Shown one piece after another: positions 25,306 to 37,632 of a stretch of 64,000 bases of DNA; position 1 is the stretch's first letter, and every line of letters begins with the position of its first letter. Position numbers and translations under genes: made by a program. The notes under the pieces were generated by a model, which was given only the letters and a program-made list of their open reading frames with translations, was not told the DNA's origin and searched no databases. This DNA comes from Bactericera cockerelli (Eukaryota > Arthropoda > Insecta > Hemiptera > Triozidae): positions 15,576,346 through 15,640,345 of the forward strand of contig CM044966.1 of assembly GCA_024516035.1 (NCBI GenBank). Reading direction: 5' to 3'.

Positions 25306-25899
25306 CTTTTTTTCATCTACTTTATTTTTCAAACTATACTCTCCGTTTTTTTCTGTCATCTAACCCTCTTTTAATTTTAGTCTTTTTTAATACTTTTTTC
25401 CCTGACAGTTCTAGCAATAGTTATTGTAATAATTATTTTGTAAAGTCCGCAGATCTGTGGGTGAGTATAACAGATGACATTAGCACGTGCCAGGCCAACA
25501 CGTCCGACGAAATTCAGTAAAACGATAGTAATATCGCCTTATTTGCCCGACTAGACTAACGTGCACTGGTAGACAAGTGGTTAATGCGCTAGTCTGGTAA
25601 TCTAGGTAGCGCAAAAAAAAGGCTGTGAAACACTCATCTTCGAACAAAAAAAAAATATAAGACTAATAATAGACTAATAATTTAATAAGACTAAAAAAAA
25701 ACAAAACGAGTGGAGTGGTGCACTAGATTTGCAAGCAAGTGACACGGGTTCGAATTCCTGCTATGAAATAAAAATGTTACAATACCCCTCCCCCCACAAC
25801 AACAAATATACAATCGCACTCAGATACATATACGCACCCACACTAACCACAAACAGATGCATACCCACATCCACAGTACTCACTCACACGTACACACCC
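25306..25899. other. Mixed SINE debris, no gene
   Basis: Bases 25560-25645 join an S3-like head (ggtaatctaggta) to an S2-like end (ggctgtgaaacactcatctt). Near 25720-25765 there is another tRNA-like B box (cgggttcgaattcctgc). No gene. Confidence 0.5.
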
Positions 25900-26425
25900 A
25901 CAAAAGGGAGAGAGAGAGAGAAAGAGGGAGAGAGAGAGGAGAGAGAGAGGGAGAGAGAGAGAGAAAGAGGGAGAGAGAGGGAGAGAGAGAGAAGTGGAAG
26001 GGGGAAAGAGAGGGAAAATATCAGAAAAAGGGGTACAGAAGAATAAGAAATAGATCATAAGACAGTCATGAGGGAAAGAGAGGGAGAACAGAATAAGGAG
26101 TGAAGAGTAAGATTCTCTGTCATTCCTATTCCATTTAACTTCTTCCCTTTTCTTCCATCTCTCTCTCCTTTCTTTCTCTCTCTATCTTTCTTCCTCTCTT
26201 TCCTTTCTCTCTATATATTTCTCCCTCTCTCTTTATATCTCTCTTTCCTTTTTACGTATGTCCCTCTCTTCTATCACCCTTCTTCTATACCTCTCTCTCT
26301 CTCTTTCCCTCTCTCTCTCTCTCTCTCTCTCCCTCTCCCTCTTTCCCTCTCCCTCGTTCCCTCTCTCTTTCCCTCTCTCTCTCCCTCTCTCTCTTCTCTC
26401 TCTCTCTCTCTTTCCATCCCGCCGA
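25900..26425. repeat. (GA)n tract followed by (CT)n tract
   Basis: Purine-rich 25905-26060 and pyrimidine-rich 26155-26420 separated by about 100 bp: an inverted pair of microsatellites. No gene. Confidence 0.85.
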
Positions 26426-26589
26426 CAATTGTATTCCATACATCCTCTGCACATTTATTTTTTTATTTTTTATTATAATATTATTATGATATTTCTGTGC
26501 AATATTTTTTTTTATCCCAGTTCTACTTTTATGCTCAGCATTTAGATCACGTACACCCGGGGAAATAGAAAATCAATCCTTGCCACCAC

Positions 26590-27500
26590 CAGAACAGCCA
26601 CTGTATTATGAAATACTATATAATATAGTATATACTTTTATATACTAATATTATTACTTTATGAAATGTTATATAGTAGGTTTGAAATGTGTTTTATTAG
26701 TATATAAAGGTATATGATAGTACTAAAGTATACTCGTATACTATTATTATGCCTAGTATACTCGTATACTTTTATATACTAATATTATTACTTTATGAAA
26801 TGTTATATAGTAGGTTTGAAATGTGTTTTATTCGTATATAAAGGTATATAATAGTATACTCGGTATATAATAGTACTAAAATATACTCGTATACTATTAT
26901 TATGCCTAGTATACTCGTATTATTTTATATACTAATATTATTACTTTATGAAATGTTATATAGTAGGTTTGTTACTGTATCAAATGTTTTTTGCTGTATA
27001 AAATTCTATAGTGTCATATTAAAACATTGAATCTATCCTTGCCAAACCCAGAGCAGCCACTGTATTATGAAATACTATATAATATACCTATATAAACTAG
27101 GTTATACTTTTATATACTAATATTATTACTTTATGAAATGGTATATAGTATATAGTAGGTTTGTTACTGTATCAAATGTTTTTTTTTTGCTGTATAAAAT
27201 TCTATAGTGTAATATTAATACATTGATTCAATCTTTGCCAACACCAGAGTAGTCACTGTATTATCAAATACCATAATTATGTATAATATACCTTTTGTAA
27301 ATAGTATATACTTTTATATACTAATATTATTGCTATATGAAATGTTATATAGTAGGTTTGAAATGTGTTTTATTAGTGTGTAAAGGTATATAATAGTATA
27401 TACTTTTATTTACTAATATTATTACTTTATGAAATGTTAATAGTAGGTTTGTTACTGTATCAAATGTTTTTTGCTGTATACAATTCTATATTGTAATATT
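26590..27500. repeat. AT-rich tandem/dispersed repeat array
   Basis: Five to six imperfect copies of a block containing tatactaatattattacttt then atgaaatgttatatagtagg, at about 26637, 26777, 26932, 27113, 27316 and 27411. A longer unit with gaaatactatataatat also repeats. No gene. Confidence 0.8.
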
Positions 27501-27504
27501 AATA

Positions 27505-28415
27505 GGGGAAGTGTGCCTAATATCGAACATATTTTCTTTTTTTACAAAAATATCAATTGAGGAGCATGTGACCAAAATGTCACATGTCCGGTAAAATCCT
27601 ACTTTTCAGGAGAGACAAAAAATTAATATCTCAATAATGGAAAGTGATATCTTAATGATTTTTTTTTTATTTTGTTCTTTATAAAATTAAAAAAAATTGG
27701 GATACTGTATTTCAAATCCTAGTTTTAAGCTTTTACCGTAATTTGAGCTTTTAGTTGTGACTTGTTGCATTTTGTTCAAATGGTACTCGGACTTGTTACT
27801 TTTTGAACAAGTTTATTAAAAAAATAACTTTGATATTAATTCACAAAACTAAGAAAAATTAATTTTATTTACACATTAATTTTATTACAAAATCAATCAC
27901 GAACGAAACTAGATTATACACTACGTGGGTTAAACAAAAGATGAGTTTGAAAACAAAGATTTCAAATTAGTGCGGGGAAATAGGTCAAATGGAGTGTTCT
28001 GATTGGTCGGTTGGGACTAGTTACTTTTTGTTTTAAATCCTTGCGTTGAACATGTAACGTTTTGCATGAACCATCGATTTTTACATCGAATTTCATTGCG
28101 ACTTATTACGAATTGTTAAATTCTGACTTCATTTTTGAATTCCCCTCCCTTCAAACTATATGAAACCATATCTAACTCAATTTTGACCGATGATGGACAA
28201 ATGACCTTTTGGTCAGATGCTCCTCAATTCTTGGAAAAGAAAATAATAACCAATTAAAGATTTTCAATCAAACATAATCAATTGTCAACATATTTTTTTT
28301 TTTTTCTTTCATATGACAAAAGTAAACGTCATCATCTAAGTTCTTCGAAAGTTTTTTTTTTTTTTTACAAGACAAACGATTTAACCCGGGGGTTCGATAT
28401 TAGGACCATGCGTAA
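27505..28415. mobile_element. Possible non-autonomous TIR element (about 0.9 kb)
   Basis: The ends face each other as inverted repeats: cctaatatcgaac at 27516-27528 against gttcgatattagg at 28393-28405. Inside, ttgaggagcatgtgaccaaa at 27557 pairs with tttggtcagatgctcctcaa at 28208. The arms are imperfect with indels, so the copy is old. No coding frame. Confidence 0.55.
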
Positions 28416-29010
28416 ATTTTCATTTATTATTTTTTAATATTTTTTTTTGCAAATATGAAATTAAGAAGATACACTTGAAATATGTAGATATAAGATTTAA
28501 AAGAAGTGTATACCTATCCCAAAATTCAAGGAAATATCAAGACTACACAGTACACACGCCTTATTTCGGAAGGCGAGGGGGGGGGGGATCAAGAACCTCG
28601 AAGGTGGGTATGAATTCCTTCCTCCCTTAACCCCGCCCCCCGTCTCTGCCTCTCATTGCATTTCATCTAAAAAAAAAAAACAATGCCTCGTGGAGTCATT
28701 ATGTGGAGGTGGGTCTTTAAGCACCCTCTACAGACTCTACACACACATGTTTTGTTTTCGGAAATAACTCGAAATTGACGGTCTTCTTGTAGGAAAAATC
28801 TACTAATTGGGACGATGCTTGTTACAGTGTTTGTGGAACTTCAGCAGAATACAAGAAATTACAAGTGCCAGCTTTAGTTTTAAGAAGTAGTTGGTAATTT
28901 TAGATTTAAGTATTACGTATGCCGACCCCAAGTAGGTTTGGGAAACTCATGGAATACGTAAGAAACATTTGACTGTTTTGCGTTGAAATTGTTCATAGAC
29001 ATTTGTACCC
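28416..29010. other. Host flank, no gene
   Basis: Contains a G10 run near 28578 and an A10 run. Nothing recognised. Confidence 0.4.
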
Positions 29011-29365
29011 TAGCCAGCCTCCCTGGCGTAATGGTTGTGACTACTGCCCGTAGTCCAGAGATCCCGAGTTCGATCCCCGATCGGAGCAGACTTTTCGAAG
29101 AAAATTCTGTTCCCTCCAAACACGTGAGGCTGGCCTACCCAGGCTGCGTGAGGTTAATATGGGTAGCTGGTACGATTTCCAGCGAATGGAGGGTAAAACC
29201 GCCGTCCTAATCAAGGACGTTAAAGGAAATAGAATTGTTGGTGTTAGGAAGGGCATCTAGCCGTAAAAATGTGCCAAAACCAACCAACCTCAACCGTGAG
29301 GTTTAATAACATCGACAGTTCTTAAGCGGAATATAAGACCGAGTAAAAGAAGAAGATACCTATTA
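29011..29365 (+). mobile_element. tRNA-derived SINE with shared central module
   Basis: The head carries ctggcgtaatggttgtgact (A-box-like) and cgagttcgatccccg (B box). Then comes the module gtgaggttaatatgggtagc, then gttaggaagggcatctagcc and an A-rich end with gaagaaga. The 30113 copy shares everything after the head but has a different head. Confidence 0.8.
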
Positions 29366-29504
29366 CATTTTTTTTCTTTCTCTGTATCTTTCATTCTCTT
29401 TATCTCTTTTTAGGATTTCCTTCTATAGTTTTGATATTAATGTACTTCTAAACGTATTTCTATTTATTCTTTCCTTCTAAATTCTAAATAAAAAAAGAGA
29501 TATT

Positions 29505-29558
29505 GAGGGGAGAGAGAGAGAGACAGAGAGAGAGAGAAGGAGAGAGAGAGAAGGAGAT

Positions 29559-29597
<39 letters not shown>

Positions 29598-29925
29598 GAG
29601 AGGTTAATATTGATAGAGATATTAATGTTCTTCTGATAGTAATGAACTTCTAAGTGTATTTCTATTTTCCTTTTTTTCTAAATTCTAAATGACAAAGAGA
29701 TATTGAGGGGAGAGACAGAAAGAGAGGGAGAGAAAGAAAGAGAGAAACACAGAGAGAGATAGAGAGAAAGAGAGAAGGAAAGAGAGAGAAGTAGAGAAAG
29801 AAAGAGATAGAGAGAGATAGAGAGAAAGAGAGAGAAGGAGAGAAAGAGAGAAAGAGAGAGAGAGAAAATTAGATAGAGAGAGAGGAGAGAGAGAGAGAGG
29901 TTAAGATTGAGAGAGAAAGGGATTT
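29505..29925. repeat. (GA)n purine tract, duplicated block
   Basis: GAGA-rich DNA in two related blocks, each preceded by aaagagatattgagggga (near 29493 and 29693). No gene. Confidence 0.85.
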
Positions 29926-30112
29926 AATGTGTAGGTAAATCTCGGCTTTGTTGCCTTTTTAGTCCTTATTTTTCTTCCTTTTTATTTCTTCTTATTTATC
30001 TTCTTCTTCTCCTCCTCCTCTTCCGGACGTACTGTTCCATCCCCGCCATAAATTAACTACTCAGACACAGGACTCTAAAGGGTCAGGCAATTAATTCACC
30101 GATAAATTTATC

Positions 30113-30460
30113 TTAGCACTGGTGGCAGAGTGGTTTAAGGCGCTGGTGTTGTGGATCAGCTAGGGCGGGGATCCCTGTGTTCGAATCACAACAACTGCAT
30201 AATTTTAGTCCTATTTCTCTACATGTACTCTTATGTACTGACATTACCGGCCTTACTCAGGCTGGGTGTGGTCAATGTGGGTAGCTGGTACGATTTTCAG
30301 CAAATCCTAATCCAGGACGTTAAATCAAATAGAATTGTTGGCGTTAGGAAAGGCATCCAACCGGAAAAAAGTGTGCCCCAACCGACCTCAACCATGAGGT
30401 TGTATAACGTCGACCCTGCTTGAACGGGATAAGACATCAGAGTAAAGGAAGAAGAATATT
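30113..30460 (+). mobile_element. tRNA-derived SINE with a different head and the shared module
   Basis: The head contains ggtggcagagtggtttaagg and gtgttcgaatcacaac and is about 85 bp, as in a Leu/Ser-type tRNA with a long variable arm. It is followed by ggctgggtgtggtcaatgtg (central module) and the tail gttaggaaaggcatccaacc. Confidence 0.75.
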
Positions 30461-31698
30461 TAATATTTATAAATACAATTTGGAATTTTATTTGAATATG
30501 TTCAGAGATAAATTCGTGCTTAAAGCTGACCCAAGGAATTGTCTTTACTGCGTTTTAAAGTTTACATTTAGAAAATTTTATATTATTTGTCTGTTGTTTG
30601 ATTAAAATAAAAAACACTGCCAATTATGGCCACAATAGGTACTTCCTCGTGATTGGTTCACATTGTATACATTTGGCAATTTTGAGATTTTATACTAAAT
30701 CACTTGTATCTCCAAAACTACTCCGATTCTCTTTGAATTCATTTGTATTGTGATATACTGTTTTCTTACATTCGGTTTTATAAAAAAATATGTATAGGCA
30801 AGTTGCATTCCTTATTTTTGCACCATTTGTCCAAAATTTCCGATTTTCTTTAACATCAGAACTCAATAATATTTGATTAAAAACTAATTTTATTACCAAT
30901 GCATTTATACGCATGCATTAATATACATTAATATACACACTTCTAGGCATATATACATTTTTTTTTTTCTAGAGAGGTGGTCAATCTTCTTGCTATTCAA
31001 GACAAACACCAGGGCCATCTCTGGCTCTGGTGGACAGTGTGAGGTTTAGGCACTGAAAACGATGTGCCATACCCACTAAACATCCTCCTCTCTTTCTAAT
31101 CTCGGTACCCTGGAACTGTTTCATAACATTACTACAGGGTAGAGATGATAAACTCCTAATTTAGAGACCTGCTTCCTTCCTTATTACCATCATTCTGTTG
31201 TAATCTCATTATTTCTTTTAACATTTTTTCTATTGCGTTCCAGTTGTTTTCATTTTCCAGCATTACTCTTATTATGTTTCCTGGTGTTAGAGTCCTATTT
31301 GTTAGTTGCATGCATGTTGTCCTTTGTTCCAGAAACATACAAACTTTATTTTCGCCAGTTTCCAGCGCCCCTGAAATATTTTACTCCCTTTAAGAGGCAC
31401 CAAACAAGTAGCATGGAGCGCTAACGTTTTCAAACGGCAAAACTGGGCGGTATCCTCTAAAGGTTAGCGCCCCTGGGTGGTGTCCAATCCTGTCCCTACT
31501 AGGGCTGGATCTTTTCTGGGCATCTTAGTGCTGAATTATAGACCAAGGTATCTTTGAAAGTATGAAAATATCCTCAGTGTAATACATAATTACACAATGT
31601 ACAGGTACACTCTTGGATAACAAAAAATGTTTTTAACTATTTATAGACCAAGGTTAAATTTTATATAAGCCAGAATATTATATAGGAATACATAATCT
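30461..31698. other. AT-rich host DNA, no gene
   Basis: Only short frames with no recognisable product. Confidence 0.4.
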
Positions 31699-31949
31699 TC
31701 TCTATATATAAAACAGAAAAAAGGACTACCTACCTACCTACCTATGTTTGTTTGTTTGTTTGTCCGGAGTTGTTTAGCCAAAACGGTAAGAGATAGCGAA
31801 AAATGTCTCAGAATTGACCCCCCAAAACCATCATCGCTTTGTTCAGAAAAATTATAAAAAGCTCAAAGAGGCATTGCTGTCTAACAGTACGGCCATGCCT
31901 TAGTAAATTTGAAATTTAGTCCCGTTGCAAAGCACGGGCAAACGGCTAG
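31699..31949 (+). mobile_element. Non-autonomous Helitron (about 251 bp)
   Basis: Starts TCTCTATATATAAAACAG and ends with the hairpin cccgttgcaaagcacggg, then CTAG followed by a host T, the Helitron pattern of 5'-TC and 3' hairpin plus CTRR. A second copy with the same ends is at 44550-47202. Confidence 0.8.
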
Positions 31950-33364
31950 TAATTTATATAAGCCAGAACCTCCCTCAAGTTAAAATTTTAACCAATCACA
32001 GCGCACTATAGCCCGAGTTGAGGGACAGTTAGGTTCATCTTAGATGATATCCCGTTTTAAAATTCAGACATAATAAGACTATAATAAAAAAAACCATATT
32101 AAAAAAAAGAGATTCCCATAGGCAATAACTTCGCCCTTAAGTTAGGACATATGTTTATATATATTTTTCTATTATTTCTACTTTTTATTGTATATATTGT
32201 TTCAATTTTGTAATTGTTATACCTAATAATTATTTGTACTGTACATAATTATGTTTTTTTTTATATCTAATAAAGTGTTTAATTATAATTATTATAATTA
32301 TAATGTACGCAAAGACTATCATTTTGGACAGGTGATTTTTGAATTTGGATTCGGACTAGGTAAATGATGGAGCATAAACTAATGATTTATTATACTTAAT
32401 TTTATCTGTGATATTATTGTAACTTATTGTATATTGTAATTTTTCATGTTTGTTTTATGTACTTGTGACTTTTGTAAAAGGATTCATACTGTAAATAAAT
32501 ATACCATACCAAATTATATCTATGTAAGTATGATAATTAATATAAAAGCACTGTATTTTTTGGGAGGCGTTCTCCCGCGGAACGACCGTTTCGCTTGATA
32601 ATAATTATGTTATTCAAAATTGCAAAATGAATAGTAAAATCTCTCTCTTACCTGTTCTAGTTTAAGATGGTCCGCCCGAAATCACTACATTCCGATGTCA
32701 TGCGACCAAAACCAAAAAGAAGTTGCATAATTTCAACTAGAGTTTCTAGTTTTCACGTTATTCAAAGTCAATTCTCGCTTCTAAGGAATGGCACGAAAAT
32801 ATACTTAGTTCAGAATTGCCAAATTCAAGTTAAATAATTTGAAAAATCGACATCAATAAGTCAAACTAGAAGAAAATAAACTGTCAAATTCTCTTTTTGA
32901 TGTCCTAGTAGAAAAAATAGACAAATTTAAAATTCGTTCCAAACAAAAACGTCGAAAATCGCGCAATTTAAAATCCACGTAAAAAGATCGCGACGAAGAA
33001 AAAAATCCCTTAAAAGAACAGCCCCTCTAGTGAGCCAAATGGGTTATGGGGAGAAATTTCGGCAATTTTTAGACCAAAAAATATCGTACGCGGAAATTTT
33101 CCGACTCGGAAGAAAACACGTCGTTTCCGGCGCACTCGTCAAACTTCGGCGGTGGAGTGAAAGAAAATTTCCGACTTTTCTCAAATAGCCTTTTGTCCCC
33201 TCTGATTTCCCCTCCCGTATTCCCCGCCCACTTTTCCCTCCTGTCTGGCTCCTCCCCCTCTTCATTTTTCTTGTCTCCTCCCCTCTTTTGTTTTCTATTC
33301 TTCTCTTTGTTCTCTTTTCTTTTCTTTTTCTCTTTTCTTTATTATTATTTCTAGTAAATTTCCA
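31950..33364. other. Host DNA with a retroposon tail fragment, no gene
   Basis: Bases 32110-32280 carry ccataggcaataacttcgcc and end in tctaataaagtgtttaatta, a copy of retroposon tail family R. The rest is AT-rich, then C/T-rich just before the minisatellite. Confidence 0.5.
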
Positions 33365-34765
33365 CTTGTGGTGTGTATACACTCTGTCGCGCTGTCTCAC
33401 TTGTGGTGTGTATACGCGCTGTCTCACTTGTGGTGTGTATACAGATACACTCTGTCGTGCTGTCCCACTTGTGGTGTGTATACGCGCTGTCTCACTTGTG
33501 GTGTGTATACACTCTGTCGCGCTGTCCCACTTGTGGTGTGTATACACTCTGTCGCGCTGTCCCACTTGTGGTGTGTATACACTCTGTCGCGCTGTCTCAC
33601 TTGTGGAGTGTATACACTCTGTCGCGCTGTCTCACTTGTGCTGTGTATACACTATACACTCTGTCGCGCTGTCCCACTTGTGGTGTGTATACACTCTGTC
33701 ACGCTGTCTCACTTGTGCTGTGTATACACTATACACTCTGTCGCGCTGTCCCACTTGTGGTGTGTATACACTCTGTCTCACTTGTGGTGTGTATACACTC
33801 TGTCGCGCTGTCTCACTTGTGGTGTGTATACACTCTGTCGCGCTGTCTCACTTGTGGTGTGTATACACTCTGTCTCACTTGTGGTGTGTATACACTCTGT
33901 CGCGCTGTCTCACTTGTGGAGTGTATACACTCTGTCTCACTTGTGGTGTGTATACACTCTGTCGCGCTGTCTCACTTGTGGAGTGTATACACTCTGTCTC
34001 ACTTGTGGTGTGTATACACTCTGTCGCGCTGTCTCACTTGTGGTGTGTATACACTCTGTCGCGCTGTCTCACTTGTGGTGTGTATACACTCTGTCTCACT
34101 TGTGGTGTGTATACACTCTGTCGCGCTGTCTCACTTGTGGTGTGTATACACTCTGTCGCGCTGTCTCACTTGTGGAGTGTATACACTCTGTCTCACTTGT
34201 GGTGTGTATACACTCTGTCGCGCTGTCTCACTTGTGGTGTGTATACACTCTGTCGCGCTGTCTCACTTGTGGTGTGTATACACTCTGTCTCACTTGTGGT
34301 GTGTATACACTCTGTCGCGCTGTCTCACTTGTGGTGTGTATACACTCTGTCGCGCTGTCTCACTTGTGGTGTGTATACACTCTGTCTCACTTGTGGTGTG
34401 TATACACTCTGTCGCGCTGTCTCACTTGTGGTGTGTATACACTCTGTCTCACTTGTGGTGTGTATACACTCTGTCGCGCTGTCTCACTTGTGGTGTGTAT
34501 ACACTCTGTCGCGCTGTCCCACTTGTGGTGTGTATACACTCTGCCGCGCTGTCTCACTTGTGGAGTGTATACACTCTGTCGCGCTGTCTCACTTGTGGTG
34601 TGTATACACTCTGCCGCGCTGTCTCACTTGTGGAGTGTATACACTCTGTCGCGCTGTCTCACTTGTGGAGTGTATACACTCTGTCGCGCTGTCTCACTTG
34701 TGGAGTGTATACACTCTGTCGCGCTGTCTCACTTGTGGAGTGTATACACTCTGTCGCGCTGTCTC
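33365..34765 (+). repeat. Minisatellite of 35-bp and 27-bp units
   Basis: About 1.4 kb of tandem units starting ctcacttgtggtgtgtatac. The long unit (35 bp) ends actctgtcgcgctgt and the short unit (27 bp) lacks cgcgctgt. They interleave, largely as long-long-short (97 bp), a higher-order pattern. Each unit holds the palindrome gtgtatacac. Since 35 is not a multiple of 3, all three plus frames stay open for over 470 codons without being genes. Confidence 0.95.
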
Positions 34766-34980
34766 TTTTTTATTTACGGCGTTTTTCACACCCCGGCCGA
34801 GGTGTTTGATGACCAAAGAATTTGAAGTGCACCTCTTATTTTATTAAAGCACCAATTTCACTCAAATCAATGAGCAAAAGGGCCTCCTTGAAAAGGGTAT
34901 TTATTGTGCACCACTATTGTCTAATAAAAAATACATAAATAGATATATCTATTTTTTATATTAATTCTTAAAAGTAGTCA

Positions 34981-35036
34981 CCGTGGCCGAGTGAGTTAGC
35001 TCGTTACGCAATGCACGCACGGTCAACTTGATTATA
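34981..35036 (+). mobile_element. SINE head fragment (family S4)
   Basis: Contains gccgagtgagttagctcgtt and gcacgcacggtcaactt, matching the start of the S4 copy at 48117. It is cut off by the fold-back MITE. Confidence 0.6.
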
Positions 35037-35199
35037 CAGGGTGATCGAAACCACCCAGCCACTATCTTTTTCTCGAGAACGGTTTGAGTTAGGATCTTCA
35101 AACAAAAAATTCATATTGGGGACCAATTTTTTGTTTGAAGATCCTAACTCAAACCGTTCTCGAGAAAAAGATAGTGGCTAGGTGGTTTCGATCACCCTG
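35037..35199. mobile_element. Fold-back MITE, 163 bp, TA target site
   Basis: Almost wholly palindromic. The first 75 bp, starting cagggtgatcgaaaccaccc, are matched by the last 75, with a short centre around catattggggacc. It is flanked by TA at 35035-35036 and 35200-35201. Termini CAGGGTG and a TA target suggest Tc1/mariner mobilisation. Confidence 0.9.
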
Positions 35200-35264
35200 T
35201 ATTTCTGGAGAGAAGCGAGCTGCCGAATTTTTTAAACAACGATTTAATCTATCAATACAAAAAG

Positions 35265-35480
35265 GGAATGCCGTTTGTGTCCTGGTAGTCAAGTGATTAA
35301 AGCGCTAGTCTGGTAATCCAGGTATCGTAGGGATCCGTTGGTTCAAATCCCACCCAGTGGATGAATTTTCCTCAATAATTTGAGCTTGTGACCACATAAT
35401 AATAAGACTCTAAGGGTTAGGTGGTAGAAAATGCTTTGAGCATTAACCTCGCCTGGTGGTAACCTTCCACTAAAGAGTAT
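35265..35480 (+). mobile_element. tRNA-derived SINE (family S3)
   Basis: Head with gtagtcaagtgattaaagcg and ttggttcaaatcccaccc, body ttgagcttgtgaccacataa, end taaccttccactaaagagta. Other copies at 57530-57725, 63785-63960 (minus) and 3768-3850 (minus, head only). Confidence 0.8.
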
Positions 35481-36139
35481 TATTATATTTATTATATTAG
35501 CATTATGGGGTCTATAATGCTCCAACGAGAGCACGATAGACGAAGTTCTTTTATGTGTAAAAAAATATATAAATAAAATATTGTGTATATAATTAAACCT
35601 TTTCCTGACAAATACATAGTAGACTTCCCCCTGGGTTCGAATCCCTGCCGGATAGAAAAATTTACAGTTTGTAATTTGAATGCCCAGGGTCCACTTTTAA
35701 GGTCCACTATGTAAGTATGCAATGCGCCAGACAGATATAGCCAAAAAAATTCTATTGTGGAGACACCGGGTTTACAAAGTTGTTCGTTTAAATTATGCGC
35801 GCCGTGCTACAATATAATTATGCAATGCGCCAGACGAAAATAGCTAAAATACTAAAACATAATATTATGTGGTGGAGCGCTTCGGTCACATAACTTAGAT
35901 GTTTTTTTTTTTTTTTTTGGTAGCTTAACCTGGTTAATTGCCTATGAAAATCTATTCCGTCCAATCATTTTTTGAAAGCACTAAAGTTTTCATCAACCCT
36001 CCATTCACTGGAAACTTACCAACCAGCTACCTACATCCACCTCATTCAGCCTGGGTTGGGCCACAAATAGCCAGATCACGAGGGTTTGAATTTGACTTGT
36101 CAACCATCATTTGAATTTCAACTGTGAAGACTCTTGACT
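35481..36139. other. Host DNA with SINE-module fragments, no gene
   Basis: Bases 35740-35830 hold two copies of tatgcaatgcgccagac about 116 bp apart. Bases 35990-36065 are the shared SINE module on the minus strand. No gene. Confidence 0.45.
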
Positions 36140-36140
36140 C

Positions 36141-36228
<88 letters not shown>

Positions 36229-36780
36229 GAGGGAGGGAGAGAGAGATAGATTTAGAGGAGAGTGGAAGAAAAGTAGAAAGGTAAAGTGTAAGAGAGAGAG
36301 AGAGTAAGAGAAGAGAGAGACAAAGAGATAGATTTAGAGGGGAGTGGAAGAAAAGTAGAGAGGTAAAGTGTAAGAGAGGCAAGAGAGAGAGAGAATGAGG
36401 ATGAAAGACATTATGTAACACTAAATTATTCGTGGTATGCGTTCTCAAATATGTGGACATTTTTGCACAAGATTTGTTGTGAGCTATTTTCTCCCAAACA
36501 AAAGAACAACGAGCCAAAAAGTGAAAAGGGGATCAAAAGAGATACAGAGAGAGAGATAATATTATACGTTATATAGAATTTTATAAGAGAGAGAATTTAT
36601 AAGAGAGAAAGGGAGAGAGAGAGAGAGAGAAAGAAGGTGAGAGTGAGAGAGGAAGAAAGAGAGATAGAGATAATATAAAAACACTTATATATAATATAGA
36701 AGTTTTATAAGAGAAAGAGAGAGAGAGAAATAGAAATAGAGAGAGAGAGTGTGTGTGTGTGTGGAAGAGAGAAGAAACAT
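36140..36780. repeat. (GA)n microsatellites
   Basis: A long pure GA run at 36140-36226, then GA-rich blocks with a repeated string gatttagaggagagtggaag / gatttagaggggagtggaag. No gene. Confidence 0.85.
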
Positions 36781-36913
36781 GAAAGAGTTAGGTATACAGG
36801 AATAAGATCGAGAGATTGAGAAGAACAGCAACTTTAACCAAAATAATACCTAGTCCTGAGTATATAGTAATAATAATAATAGTCCTGGGAATAATAATAA
36901 CAATAAACCATAA

Positions 36914-37030
36914 CCGACCTAAGTAGCCTGAGCGATAAGGCGGCGGACTTGAAGCCTGCAGGTCGTTGGTTCAAGTCCCAAATTGAGGAAAAAGTTGGAG
37001 TAATTGTGATATCATATTTTTTGTTGGGAA
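36914..37030 (+). mobile_element. tRNA-derived SINE (family S1)
   Basis: Head gacctaagtagcctgagcga, then ggcggcggacttgaagcctg and ttggttcaagtccc (B box), body aattgtgatatca. Other copies: 41115-41205 (minus), 42803-42935 and 49930-50040. Confidence 0.75.
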
Positions 37031-37311
37031 GGACTACTTTGATGTCTCGAGTATATGGAACCTTTTCGAAATACACATTATGGCACACGACACAGAAAAT
37101 ATAGAGACACTCACAAGTTATTATTTATTGGTTCGGTAGTTAATCGCAGTTCGCACACTGACTGATCTTGGCTATGTTTTATGTAATAATAATAACAATA
37201 ATGTGTTTTATTCTAAATTTCTTTTACATTACATAGTTACATATAAAATATAGTACATAGGAAGAGATTTATTAAAGTGAGACTGTATGTCTTACACAGA
37301 CTTGTCACACT

Positions 37312-37339
37312 AAGAGACCCAGTATAGTATGGGTCTCTT
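37312..37339. repeat. Perfect 10-bp hairpin
   Basis: AAGAGACCCA and TGGGTCTCTT around an 8-base loop. Outer bases tgtcaca/tgtgaca extend the dyad imperfectly. It lies 21 bp before a second hairpin. Confidence 0.6.
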
Positions 37340-37360
37340 GTTTTTGTGACATGTGAGTAT

Positions 37361-37402
37361 GTAAAACTAGGATTCTTTACATTTAAAGAATCCTAGTTTT
37401 AC
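37361..37402. repeat. Perfect 19-bp hairpin
   Basis: GTAAAACTAGGATTCTTTA and its exact complement around a 4-base loop (catt). Confidence 0.8.
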
Positions 37403-37596
37403 ATAAAATATTACATACCTATAAAATAATTTAGTTCTATTTATTCATAAATAAATAAAAACTTATTCCGTGACCTTCCAGTATCGACCCAAGGATGCAA
37501 CATGGGCCTTCTGAATGGCCAGACCAATTCTCTAGGCAATTATTTTGGATTACAAAAATAATTCCTGATCTTGGTTAGTTGCTTTCTATTAGATCT

Positions 37597-37632
37597 ATTA
37601 GATCTATTGTGCTTGGTCACAATAGATCTAAT
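37597..37632. repeat. Perfect 15-bp hairpin
   Basis: ATTAGATCTATTGTG and its complement around cttggt. Bases 37587-37611 also contain a tandem attagatct. Confidence 0.7.

Noticed and set aside
27505..28415. Second virus-like element
   Set aside because: It has inverted ends but no coding frame and no resemblance to Polinton termini.
33288..34847. Three overlapping frames of 478-519 codons
   Set aside because: Translation of a minisatellite whose unit is not a multiple of three; no start context or conserved domain.
36914..36990. tRNA gene
   Set aside because: A- and B-box-like strings are present, but the same head recurs in several copies with SINE bodies and the acceptor stem does not pair well.
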